DNA from: Batillaria attramentaria
Taxonomy: Eukaryota > Mollusca > Gastropoda > Batillariidae
DNA: 64,000 bases
Direction: 5' to 3'
Assembly: GCA_018292915.2 (NCBI GenBank)
Contig: JACVVK020000147.1
Location: 917,001 to 981,000, forward strand
This document shows, piece after piece, positions 53,410 through 64,000 of the stretch (its first letter is position 1; every line of letters starts with the position of its first letter). The notes below the pieces were generated by a model. The model was not told the origin of the DNA. It saw only the letters and a program-made list of their open reading frames with translations, and ran no database searches. A program made the position numbers and the translations under genes.

Positions 53410-55903
53410 GACCGTGAGACTCTGGGACCATGAGCCGCCGGAGCTTGTCGCAAGGGGAAGACGACTCCGACAACTCGGCGCAAGGAAACCAGCGTTGCCA
53501 TGGAGATGGTGGCCATGGCTTCCAGAGAGAGGGCGCTCACGGCAAGAGCCAAAATGGTGTCCATGGCCCAGACCGAGGTTACTACCATGGCACAGGACAC
53601 GATGGTGCCCAACGTTCAGAGCAGGAGTACATGCGCAGTGTTGAGCAGGATTATATGCCCGGCACTGTGCAGAAAGGTGCCAGTCACAGGTTTGCCATGG
53701 GGCGAGAGGATGTGCACAGTCCGTTGTCCACATACTCGACACACTCTCATGAGGTCAAACATTTCCTTCGGGCGGGAAGCTACGAAGATGAGACTTTGGA
53801 AAAGGCAGCATACTCGGACTATTCTCATATCTCAATCCGGGCCAAGCCACTGAGGTCCGGATGCGAGTCCACTTCGTCTCGCACGGCAAGTGTATCATCC
53901 AATCATTCACACAAAGAGAACTTTGCCCCCATCCAGTCTCACCTCCCTCCCTCCTCGGTCATCAGTGAGCCCCTCCACCCCCGTTCACACCACGGCGGGT
54001 CCAACGTCGACCTAGCGTTGGACCCCTTACGGAGAAAATCGTGGTCCCCGCCAGCCTTGCGACAGAACATCGACCACGCAGGATATTACAATGTGCGTAC
54101 TTGTCGAAGCAACGACATGGTGGACTGGAACATACACTGCCAAGACCCGCCGAACCTTGATGTACCCTACACACATTCTCGAGGGAATCTGGCCAGTGAT
54201 GGTGCCGTGGAAAACCTGCCTCCTCGATTAGCACCAGTCAGCGGAGTCCTGACAGAGGTATGTAGGGCAGTGCCAGGCGTCCCAACATTGCAGTCAGACA
54301 CGTTGTTACACTTACAGGCCATCTGAAGCCAATCACATGCATACATACAGTTGTACAGTCATTGGTTACTAACAGGTACCTGTTTGTCCCATGTGGAATG
54401 TACCAAAGGTCACCAGTAATAGCTGTGTGTCAGTAGAAGGTTACAGTAACAGTCCTGTAATTGGCCACATTTAAAGCAGTTCTACAATTCACCTATGGCT
54501 TAAAATCTTCCACCTTTTAGCGGATTTCCACCTTTGTCTAAAGATTTTCCGTCCACCCCAAGAGTGTGTTTCCTCCACTGAAACACTTTAAATCATGCCA
54601 AAATGCACCAAATTGCACAGATTTTAGTCCTGTCAACAAAAAAAAAGAAAAAAAAGTTTCCTCCTCTGAAGCTTTTAAAATCAAGTGCAGAATGTGCAAG
54701 AATGCGCAGATTTTACTCTAATTTGGAAAAAAAAAAAAATTCTGGAGGAGCATGCCCCTGGACACACCCAGCATAACGTTTCTGCTGTGTAGATGTGCGC
54801 TGGTGACTTAGCCACTTCCGACTTAATCAGTTAATGCTACACACGTCTCCTTTTGGATCGTGGACCATTTTAAGCCGTGTTTACTGTTTACAGAACTTGT
54901 GTTACTTGGCATTGCTTAGTAATGATGAAAGTGTACACACTTGTGTTCACATCGACCATGATTTTCGCTTTTGTTGTGTTTTTATAAAAACAGTACCAGG
55001 ATACATAAATTTATTTAAAACAATAATTTTAAAATTATGAATTATCGCCAGACAGTTTGTTGGTTGGTTTAAAGAGTTGTCTCGATACCTCCTCCCCCCC
55101 CCCAAAAAAACAAAAACAAAACAAAACAAAAACAAACAAACAAACAAACAAACCCCAAAAACAACAATAACAACAAAAACAAAACAAAACAAAAAAACAC
55201 TACAACAAAAAGAAGAAAGGAAAAAAAAAACTGGAAAAATGTGCAACTTGTGCAAGGGCAAGCATTGTGTAAAAAATGTAGACCCAGTGTATTGGTGCCA
55301 CCAACTTCAGTCCCAGTGACTTGACATTGACATGACATTCCAAAGGGACATTCTTGTCGTTAGCTGAGGTGCTGCCATCGCCCACCCTGTAATTTTTCAC
55401 GGTATGGTAATAATACTATAATGACACACAGGGGTGAACCTAGTCAACCATTTCAAGCCAGGGTCATTGCCTATATATATCAGTCTGTACAAGTCTGAGG
55501 TTCATAGCACTCCACAGACAGCAGAATCATGCACTCAAAAGAGCTGTTTGTAGTTGGTGGGGGGGGGGGGGGGGGGGCGGTCAGAGCAAAACAAACTAAA
55601 ACAAGGATGAATGGGTTTGTACCATAAAATTGTTTCTCCAAATTAAATAATATTTTGTCTGTTTTGCTATTGTTGCCAGTGTTTTTAAGTTGTTTCTCTA
55701 TAGAGAAACAACTAAATGGGATGGGGCAGATTTTGCTACGCGCAGCAGCAAGTTTCAGTGGTACAAAACAAGACTGTGTGTGACGTTTCTCCACACAATA
55801 CTGTATAGTTTCACGCACACAGTGACGTAACGAAATCTGCGTCATAGACACTTGACGTGCACACTGTGCTGCTGCATTTTTTTTGGCGGGAGTTGTGAGA
55901 CGT

Positions 55904-55953
<50 letters not shown>

Positions 55954-56814
55954 ACGGATGTAATGATGGCTATCTCCTAAACCACCTCGTTGGAGGCCTT
56001 TTTACTTTGAGATGAAATGGGAATTCACCTTCTCCAGACCTACCTTTTATGATTTTTATCGTGCCGCATTTTCAGAAGAGTTATCGCCGATTTAAAAAAA
56101 TCGGTCATGTTACGAATTTTTTCGAAAAAGTTGTTCAAATTCCTTCATTTTCAAGACCTTGGAAGTTCACCCAATTACACTGACCGTATTCGTGCTACAG
56201 CTCTGTAACTCTGGTTTTGTGTAAAAAAAAAATATTTCCGAGGTAGGGGTGGCAAATATCTATGAAAAGACAACTGCAAATTACTTATCATCCCGGCGTT
56301 TTTGTCTAGTGTGACAACTGCACATGGACAGGAACTACTGCACTATCATAGCCTTAGCATTAAGAATAACTGAAGTTTTAGATAAACATAGCTTTTTCAA
56401 GTTTCTGCGAGAAGTACCGGTCAAAAGAGTTCCAAGTTTGCGATTTCATGCAATCCAAGTAAAAATTAATTCAGTCAGGGAAGTCACAAAAGCAACAGGG
56501 AAATCACAAGACAAGCATCATCTGTCATACCACCAGTGTGAGGCTGACGTCAAACGCTTAGTTTGACACAGACAAAATCAGCAAGTATCGTCGCTGCCTC
56601 ATTTCACCAGCCCTCTAGATCTTCCAGATTTCATGTACATACATGTATACATGTGCAAAATAATTCAATCGGGGAAGTCACAAAGCCAACAGGGAAATCA
56701 CAAGTCAAATGTTTAGTTCACGGAATTGATGTCAATTGTCATCTCTCTCTCTCTCTCTCTCTCTGTATGATGACCTGCCTGAGGCTGACGTCAGATATTT
56801 AGTTCACGGAACTG

Positions 56815-56874
<60 letters not shown>

Positions 56875-57311
56875 GGAGCCAGGGTGGCCGAATGGTAGAT
56901 ATATTTGTGCTGGCCTTTTTCTCGTTGCCCCGTCTTTGATATCACCCTTATGTGGTGGAAAAGGACGTTAAACTCCTAAACACCCTCCCACCCACCCTCT
57001 GTCTCTGTCTCTCTCCCTCTCTCTTTCTCCCCCCCCCCCACCCGGCCCCACCCCCCAGTCACGTGGCTAAAGTAATCGGTGGAGGTCGTAGAGGATCTAG
57101 TGTCATTGGTAGAACTTGGAGAGGGGAGAACCGGCAACAATAACAACAAAACAGACAAAATAAAATGGAGAAACAACTTTGTAGGATGGGGCCGTTCCTC
57201 CTTGTTTGTTTGTTTGGTTGGTTTTTCTTTCTCTCTCCAAGTCCTACCAATGACACTAGATCTGCCACGCTATAGCTGGTCTAGAATCTTAGGAGAGAGA
57301 GATTGCGTCAG

Positions 57312-57357
<46 letters not shown>

Positions 57358-60300
57358 AGTCAAAGTCGGACACAAATTCACGAACTTCCAAACACATACC
57401 AGATGGTTCAGACAACAGCACCCACTGTGACCCAGTACCTTTAACAACTCAGGGCTAATGGAACACAATAAGAAACCAGGGCTAATAGTAATAATAGTAA
57501 TATGACACTATTGGAATCTGGCCTGTAGAGCTGTATCCATCAAAGACATTACCGGTACCAGTGAAAAGATGTTTACAAACTTGTATTCAGAGATCATTTG
57601 TCTGTCATACTATTTGGGAACAGTATGATTTTTTTCTGATTTTTTTTTTTAACTGCAGATAGTGAATTCCCTTGGTTGGAAATTATTGAACAACTTGTGT
57701 GGATTTAAAAAAAAAAAAATTATCTCTTGAAGACTTAAAACCATAGGCCCACAGGAACAGACCAGTACAAAGATACATGTGGGTTTTTTGTTTTGTTTTT
57801 CCTTTTTGTTAGTGTTTTTCCTAGATCTATACATCATCAGGACATTCTTCTAAAGATAATGAGCAGTTGCACCTGTATCTTAAACAGAATGTGATTTATA
57901 AGAGCCAGATGTGGTATGCTGTCATGTATTGATAGTGTACAGTCAGGAGATTGGAATGTGATAAAATCGCTAACTTGACTACTAAATGAGGATGGGCTTG
58001 TGTATAAATAATTTATCATCATTTGCTCAGTCGGTGGTGTACTTTCTCTCATAGTAGTAATATGCTGCACTAGTACTGAGTACTGGTACTAGTATAATAC
58101 TACTGCTAGTAATACTAGTACACCACGACCATGTATGGACACCATTGGTCGCTGAGCAGTCTAGAAGCAGGGCCATCACATTGTACAAACTCGACAAGGT
58201 GCACAGAGCTGCATAGTATAATGGTAATCAAATCTTTGTCGAGGACTAAACTAAGTAAAATTGTGGAATTTCACTCTTTTCACAAGTGGGTATTTTTAGG
58301 CTCTTATTTCAGAGGTTATTGACGAGTCATCTCATTCTAAAAGTAGAATTGTGGTATTTTTTTCATTGCACAAGTAAGTATTTTTATCTTCTTTACTCAG
58401 ACGTTATTGATGAGGTGTAACATGGTCGAGTGACTTCATGAATGGGTCTTATTTGATGCAAGCTGTGTATCTAATGACACTACAAGTTTGGACCCAAATT
58501 TGTGATTGTATCGTAGCGATGTTACAGAGATAGTTGCTCGGGCACCGGTCATTTGAAGCATTGAATTTGATAGCAGATCGTCCTGCCGAAACTTGGCATT
58601 GGGAGACCACAAGAGTCTTGTGTTTTGCTTTAAATGAAAGGGGAAAAAAATCATTTACCTCGTAAAGGAAATGGTTTGTCGCCACAGCAGATGGGTCACT
58701 CGCACACTCAGCACTGAATGAGGTGGAAGAACACAATGAAACATACCCAACACTGTCTACCTCTGCACCCCACACACCCCCACGCTGCACTCCTTTTGGC
58801 CTCGGTATGGCAAAAACAATAGTATTAAGTGCAGAAATCCACATAACTTAAAAATATAAACAGCTCACAGTTACACTGGGCTAACTTCATTGTAGGACGA
58901 CGGAGCGAGTGAGTGAGCACCAGCATAAGGTCACAGGAAGAAAAAAGATGAAGCAATCGCAGTTAATTATACCATAAGGAGTACTTGGTCTTACACGTGT
59001 ATGTAGTGAGACTGAGAGTGGTTGTGTATAATTTGCTAACAGTGACAGTAACACATACAGTAACACCAATCAACATCTGATTGCAGAAGCCTGGGAGAAA
59101 TCTGATCCGTCCAATCGCCTTCAAACCTCTCCACAGCAGCCATGGCAACATAAGGTCTCCGCCACAGGGTGGCCAACGCCTTTCCGATCACAAGGATAAT
59201 GCTGGCCACCCCTTTGGCCCCCCACCCCCTTATTCACAGCCCCCAGGTGTCCACCACCCCCAGCCGCTGCAGCAACCACCGCCTCCAAATTTTCATGCTG
59301 TGAATACTTACGTCAACACGCCTCGCCTTGGGGATGCTGCCGGTGGTAATGACAGGTAAACACTGCAGTGGATGCATACATGTATCATGTTCAGTAAAAT
59401 GTGTTTGCTGTTGGCTGTTAGCGGAAGGGATGTTAACTCAACATGAGTACTGTATGATATTATTTCATGGGCCTCAAAGATTGTCCTAGGCTATAGTGAA
59501 GATGAGTTTGGCCGGTATTCATTGGGTTACATAATGGATTACAGAATAGAGATTGAGAGAGAGATAATTTGAGCGTAAATCTAAAATACATTTAGCGATG
59601 TGCTGTTTTTGGTGTCAAAAAGTGGTACAACTTTAAAACCCCATCCCTGCACTCCTTTGTATGTGTGTGGGTGTGTGCGGATGTGCACATGTATGCGTGC
59701 GTGTACTCGTACATGTGCGAATACCTGTTCTCATGACGGTAGTATTGGTTAGTTGGGTTTTAGTTGAAGAGATCAGCAGCTTCAGTAATGTCCTTGTTCA
59801 TTCTCAGTAAACCATTGCGGAGTACAAAAAAAATTTAATTTTTTACCCCTGTACATGAACTTTAACTCAGTAAGTCTGTAACTTTTGGCTCATGTTCTGG
59901 TGGAATAAGGCAATAGTGAATCCTCTCTGAGTTTTCCATTAGCAGTAGTCAGTACTGTTGCCTGTTAATTATTTACAAAGGTCTGCTGTTAATGTTGAGA
60001 AATTTACAGCAATGATATCTCACTTATCCAGATCAGCTAATCACTCAAGCGAGTCAGTGCGACCAGTTGAGCGTGGCGAGTCCCCGCTTGGCACCTCCCT
60101 TGATGCGCGCCGCCTCTCGGGCCATTCCCATCAATCAGGGTCGGGCGCGCAGGTCATGGACGTAGTGGTCCACACTCCCTCCCCAAGCGACAGTGGGGTA
60201 GGGGAGCTGGAAGCTATGTTGAGAGAGAAGGACGCAGAAATCCTCACGCTGCGACAAGTCATGGATCGCAACGAACGTGCCATTTTCCAGGTACAATAAC

Positions 60301-61877
60301 AATTTTGTCGTTCGTGTATTGATATTGCATACCCACAAGTGCAGGAGTATACATCGTATACATATACAGTCGAACCTGCCAAGGCGGTCACCTGTATAAG
60401 CTATGTCACTGTCTAACCTGGTCACCCCAGAGGATCCCCTGACATGCTAGCTGTTGACATGCCACCCTGGATAAACCCGGTCACCTGTCTAAGGCGGTCA
60501 GTTTGACCCGGTCCCTTGGGTGACCGCCTTATACAGGTTTGACTGTATGTACTATTGGTTTCCCTGCTTAGATGTTGTCATAGAATTGTGTTTTACTGCT
60601 TAGTGTTAGCATTGTATAAATTACTTTTTCAGAAGTGCTGAAGTTTTATTTATCCTTTTTGGATGTGTAGGTGTTGACACATTTAGAATTTATTGGACAA
60701 GATACAAGTATTCGACTTAATTGGGTGTGATAACGAGACCTTACCTAGTTCACACAGATACTGATACTGAATGTTTTCATCTACGAGGAGAGAATGAGAT
60801 AAATGATTGGAAAAGAACAGAAAGCACTCCTAGCGATCATGGATGAAAAACTGCCACCTGTTTACCTATTACATATTCTGCAGATGTTGGAAGTAAGCTA
60901 TCGTGGATGTTTTGTGACAGGTGTATGAAGAAAAGAAGAACGCGTGGCTGCGGGACCTCCGTGAGATGAAAGAAGAGTACGAGCAGAAACTCCGGATGCA
61001 GCAGCGTCGGGCTCACAAAGCTGAACAAAATCTCTCCCTTCAGGTGTGCAAGCTGCAGCAGGAAAAGCAACAGTCGCAAGGGGAGTACGAAGCGCTGTTC
61101 GCAGAAAAGGAGGCGTTAAAACGACAGTGCGCCACTTTCCAGCACCAGCTGCACGATGTTCGTTTACAGCTCGAGGCGGCCACCTCTGCAAACTCAACTC
61201 CTGCTGCTAAAACACCTCCTGTGAATAATGCTTCCCCTGTGAGTGTGAAAAGCCAGTCGGATTCACAGTCAGATGCTGCAGAGTTTGAGCGTCTTCGTCA
61301 GCGGCTCGCATCTGCTGAAGAGGAACTGTCTTCAAGGAACAGAGAGGTGATCGGCTTGCGTTCGCAACTGCACACGCTCCAGACAGACATCGATACCAAG
61401 AACAGAGACCTTTCGGAGAAGTTTCGTGAAATCGTGGCCAAGACTGAAGAACTCAAGATAGTGCGTGCCGAGCTGAGTCGACTGTCAGCGGAAGAAGCCG
61501 ATGTTTGTGATGGTGTTACTCAAACCAGCCACTCAGACAGTGAGGTGTCTGCCGAGGAGAACGTAAGGCCGTCGATGTTGACGCAGAAAGACCAGACCAT
61601 CGCTTCACTGCAAGAGCAAGTGGACTCACTACAGGAACGAGTGCGAGAGTTTGAGGATAAACTTCAGGATGTTGATGGCGTGATGGAGACGGAACGGTTG
61701 CAGTGGTTGGAGGAGAAAAACAAAGTGATCCGCTACCAGAAGCAGCTGCAGCTCAACTACGTGCAGATGCAGCGCAAGAATACAGCTCTGGAGGCGGAGG
61801 TCGAGCAGTTGACCTTGGAACTGGAGAGTCGTGATCTCAAGCTTATCGCCATGAACGGGGAGGAGTCGGTGTGTTGA
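53410..61877 (+). CDS. LZTS/N4BP3-family (Fez1 domain) coiled-coil scaffold
   Basis: Acceptor at 53408-53409, ATG at 53430. Coding exons 53430-54257, 59087-59355, 60032-60290 and 60921-61877 join in phase to 770 codons and TGA. Residues 1-276 are low-complexity, His/Ser-rich. Exon 2 opens with the family motif RPIAFKP (284-290) and carries GPPPPYSQPP, whose PPPY is a PPxY motif for NEDD4-type WW domains. Exon 3 gives TPSPSDSGVGELEAMLREKD, the start of long coiled coils (about 425-570 and 640-765). The C-terminus (KVIRYQKQLQLNYVQMQRKN, then LTLELESRD) is the diagnostic Fez1-domain end. Vertebrate LZTS1-3 and N4BP3 are cytoplasmic/postsynaptic scaffolds, and N4BP3 binds NEDD4; which member this matches cannot be decided. 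Intron 1 (4.8 kb) holds repeats; intron 3 a mariner-type MITE. Confidence 0.9.
54490..54860 (+). mobile_element. Older interspersed repeat, copy 3
   Basis: Longest uninterrupted copy: gcttaaaatcttccacctt, aaattgcacagattttagtc, an internal partial duplication, then ctggaggagcatgcccctgg and cccagcataacg. It lies in intron 1 of the LZTS/N4BP3-family gene. Confidence 0.65.
55907..55952. repeat. GT microsatellite
   Basis: About 23 GT units in intron 1. The surrounding 54861-56735 holds A-rich and G-rich runs but no recognised gene. Confidence 0.95.
56737..56872. repeat. CT microsatellites with a short direct duplication
   Basis: Two CT runs (56737-56763 and 56817-56872). The text before each (gctgacgtca, ttagttcacggaa, tgatg) is duplicated. 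Confidence 0.85.
56873..56998 (+). mobile_element. SINE family A with internal deletion
   Basis: The first 25 bases of the tRNA head (ggggagccagggtggccgaa) join directly to the body at atatttgtgctgg, so the B-box is deleted. The normal tail follows. Confidence 0.8.
57317..57356. repeat. CA microsatellite
   Basis: About 20 CA units in intron 1. Nothing else is recognised from 57357 to 59086. Confidence 0.93.
60367..60545 (+). mobile_element. Mariner-type MITE in intron 3
   Basis: Inverted ends CAGTCGAACCTG and, read inward from the right, CAGTCAAACCTG are each followed by AAGGCGGTCACC. TA flanks both sides (60365-60366 and 60546-60547). A 179-bp element with TA duplication is typical of Tc1/mariner-derived MITEs. 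Confidence 0.82.
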
Positions 61878-64000
61878 CATTCAGCTGCCTGACGGTTGAC
61901 AGTAAAGAAAATAGCTTGCTTGATCACCATTAGTTAAAACTTCATGCAGCAAGATTTACAGTCTACTTCTGGTTCTTTACTATGAGTAATGCATGTATTA
62001 AAGTTGAGGCACACAGTTTCAGGCTTCTTGCACTTGATGTAGAAGGCAGCATCAGTGTCTTGATGTTCAGTAGGGTAGAAATCTGTGCTAGCGTCAGTTG
62101 CTGAAAGGGCCTGATAGGCACCCTTGATTCATACGCAGGCCATTAGCTTATTCAAAATGAAAATTTATCAGCTTTTTACTGTTTATGGTGAATCATGATG
62201 AAGTGTTATAACGCTGATAAAACACAAAAATGTACAGAGAAGTGTTTTGAGTCTTTGAAGAATAACATGATGAATAGGGCATCACAATTTTATAGTGTTT
62301 TCTACTGTAACTTCTGTCACTAACATTTTGTACTGCAGACATACATAGCAGACAGTGCCTTAGATTGTTAGTGTCTCATTTTGGGGAACGTGCTCTCGTG
62401 AAATTTTGGTGCTTGATTGGAAGAGATTTTCCCTATGCGGGTGGACTCTTGTTTGATGTTACCGTAAAAACCCTAACTTTTCGACCACTTTTTACACTGA
62501 AAAATCTTGAATTTGAAGGTCTTGTCGAAAACTAAGGAGCAAAAAAACAACAACAAAAATTCAGTTTCAATACCCAACTATCTTCACTGAACACCATGTG
62601 TCTTGGTGGGGCCAGTGAACAACGCTGCTTGAAATAGTATCTCGCATCAGAGGACATTTTCCTTCTTCTAAACTAAGAAACGGACCACCACAACAGCCAA
62701 AACTTGCAAGATGGCTGAAAACGGAAGTGTGAAGGGAAACTACCGGTACTCTGTAACTTCCGGCCTCAAAATGGCAGCATCAACAAAGCGATTGAAAGCC
62801 AGACTGGGAAATCGGCAAAGTTTTATCAATTTGTTTCCCTTTTTCTGGACATTTGACATTATCTCCAGGTTGCCTCGCAGTTTTACTGGTCTGGTTGAAA
62901 ACTTAGGGACAGATCTTTTGTGCCTGGTCGAAAAGTAAGGAGATTTTGTTTTACTAATTTCCCAGATTTCGCACTGTGGTCGAAAAGTAAGGACGGTCGA
63001 AAAGTTAGGGTTTTTACCTTACTCACTTTTCAGCTATTGCAAAAACAAATGCAAACATTTCTCCTTGAAGTTCTGCTAAAGTGTTACTGTTAGTGACTTG
63101 TGGTGCTTGGTATGGACAAACTAGTGAAAGGCCGCTAGTATGCAGGGCTGGTTTGCAAGGCAAAGTGTAATTTGATATGGGCGTTGGTCAGTGAATACTA
63201 GCGCCGACCACATGTATCAAACTATGTGATTGTGAAGTGTGCAAATCGTTCCTGCCCACTGTTGGGGTCAGAAAAGGTTGTTCTGTTCATGTCTAAACCA
63301 AAGATCTATGTGTGTGGGGAGTGTCACGCAGAGATTTATCAGTTGGCAGTGTTAGGTGGTGCTGTGTGACGTTTAGTTGGAAGGGAAACTTGTACAGTCA
63401 CAGTCAGGGGTGCCAGTGCGACAGTGCTCCACAATAAGAAACATGGCAACTTTTTGTGCATTTTTTTTTTTTTGTTTGTTTAATAATTGACATGGGCAGT
63501 CTTCAGTGTGCATTTTGAATTTTTTTTTATATGATTAGAATGAAGCCAGGGCAAGTTTCTTTTCTTTTGTGTTGTGAGTTTAGTTTGGCTTGTTGTGGTA
63601 CAACCATTTGGACAATCATGTGGTTGTTTTTTTAGCTACGATTTGTTAGTTGGTTAATAGTTAATAGTTGCTTAGATTGTGAATCTTTTTTCTTTTTTTT
63701 TTCATTTTTGTCAGCATTCTTTGCTGATTACTGTTTTTACTCACTGGTTGTGTGACTCGCAAGGCCGCGTTAGCAGCAGGGCAGGTGAAGGGAGAGAACT
63801 GTGTTTCATCTATTCTAATGTATTTTGAATATGTAGTGTAAACCTGCTCTAAGAGAAAACTGGTGGGTTTTTTGTTGTTGTTAAGATTTTCTTCTCACTA
63901 GCACATGAAATAATTAGTGTACAACAAGTTTAACCCTGTGCTAGATCTGACTCTGTGCTCGTGCATTTGTCAAACTTTACCATATCAGACAACAACAAAA
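61878..64000 (+). other. 3' untranslated and downstream region of LZTS/N4BP3-family gene
   Basis: No further coding sequence is recognised. The region holds a MITE (62464-63018) and several T-rich tracts. Where the mRNA ends cannot be decided from the sequence. Confidence 0.5.
62464..63018 (+). mobile_element. MITE with GTAAAAACCCTAAC ends
   Basis: About 23-bp inverted ends (gtaaaaaccctaacttttcg on the left and its reverse complement at 62995-63018, one A-run difference) enclose 555 bp. The word gtcgaaaagt or its complement recurs near both ends. A clear target duplication was not identified. Confidence 0.78.

Noticed and set aside
1..64000. CRISPR arrays or bacterial operon features
   Set aside because: Tandem repeats here lack spacers of uniform length and genes have spliceosomal introns; the window is eukaryotic.

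Overview
The window is eukaryotic nuclear DNA, most likely from a mollusc and probably a gastropod. Genes are sparse and split by GT-AG introns. The sequence is crowded with CA, GT and CT microsatellites, tRNA-derived SINEs and short inverted-repeat (MITE-like) elements. There is no sign of operons, bacterial promoters or a plastid/mitochondrial origin. The species assignment rests on general character (SINE-rich introns, an expanded TIR receptor type, transposon-borne ballast domains) and is an inference.

Region 1-4.8 kb has no recognisable gene. It holds a C-rich minisatellite, two near-identical copies of a dimeric tRNA-derived SINE, and two diverged copies of a non-coding repeat. Into the second of these an 8.88-kb DNA transposon (4856-13735) has inserted. 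It is flanked by TTAA on both sides, bounded by an 18-bp terminal inverted repeat (17/18 identical), and its uninterrupted target is still visible in the neighbouring repeat copy at 4524-4569. This looks like a Kolobok-type element. It carries two convergent spliced genes: on the plus strand a protein made of the P2X7 receptor C-terminal ballast domain (5694-6876, broken by a stop and a frameshift), and on the minus strand a degenerate transposase-like gene (8203-13560). A TGACGTCA palindrome lies 220-250 bp inside each end, near each gene's 5' end. This transposon is the most notable object in the window.

At 14.0-17.5 kb lies an unidentified spliced gene. From 21.1 to 24.8 kb and from 28.9 to 32.3 kb lie two tandem paralogous genes for small secreted EF-hand proteins (147 and 148 residues) with the same five-exon layout and the same intron phases. 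Between them a 5'-truncated LINE (reverse transcriptase plus RNase H) sits inside a MITE with a 10-bp target duplication. At 36.7-38.9 kb is an intronless gene for a 743-residue Ig/TIR receptor-like membrane protein with an unusual extra membrane segment after the TIR domain.

From 39 to 53 kb the window is gene-poor. It contains two arrays of a related 28-bp minisatellite, a TIR-bounded element with internal tandem repeats, a block rich in CAGT/ACTG words, and a three-deep nest of elements at 50.1-51.3 kb (a hAT-like MITE inside a piggyBac-like MITE inside an older repeat). A four-exon gene of the LZTS/N4BP3 (Fez1 domain) family runs from 53.4 to 61.9 kb and carries a PPxY motif. Its intron 3 and its 3' flank each hold a MITE.

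The host genes have no obvious shared pathway. Apart from the EF-hand pair they appear to be unrelated neighbours. The two transposon genes form a functional unit of their own, with inward-facing promoters and opposed 3' ends, but both are now damaged in this copy.
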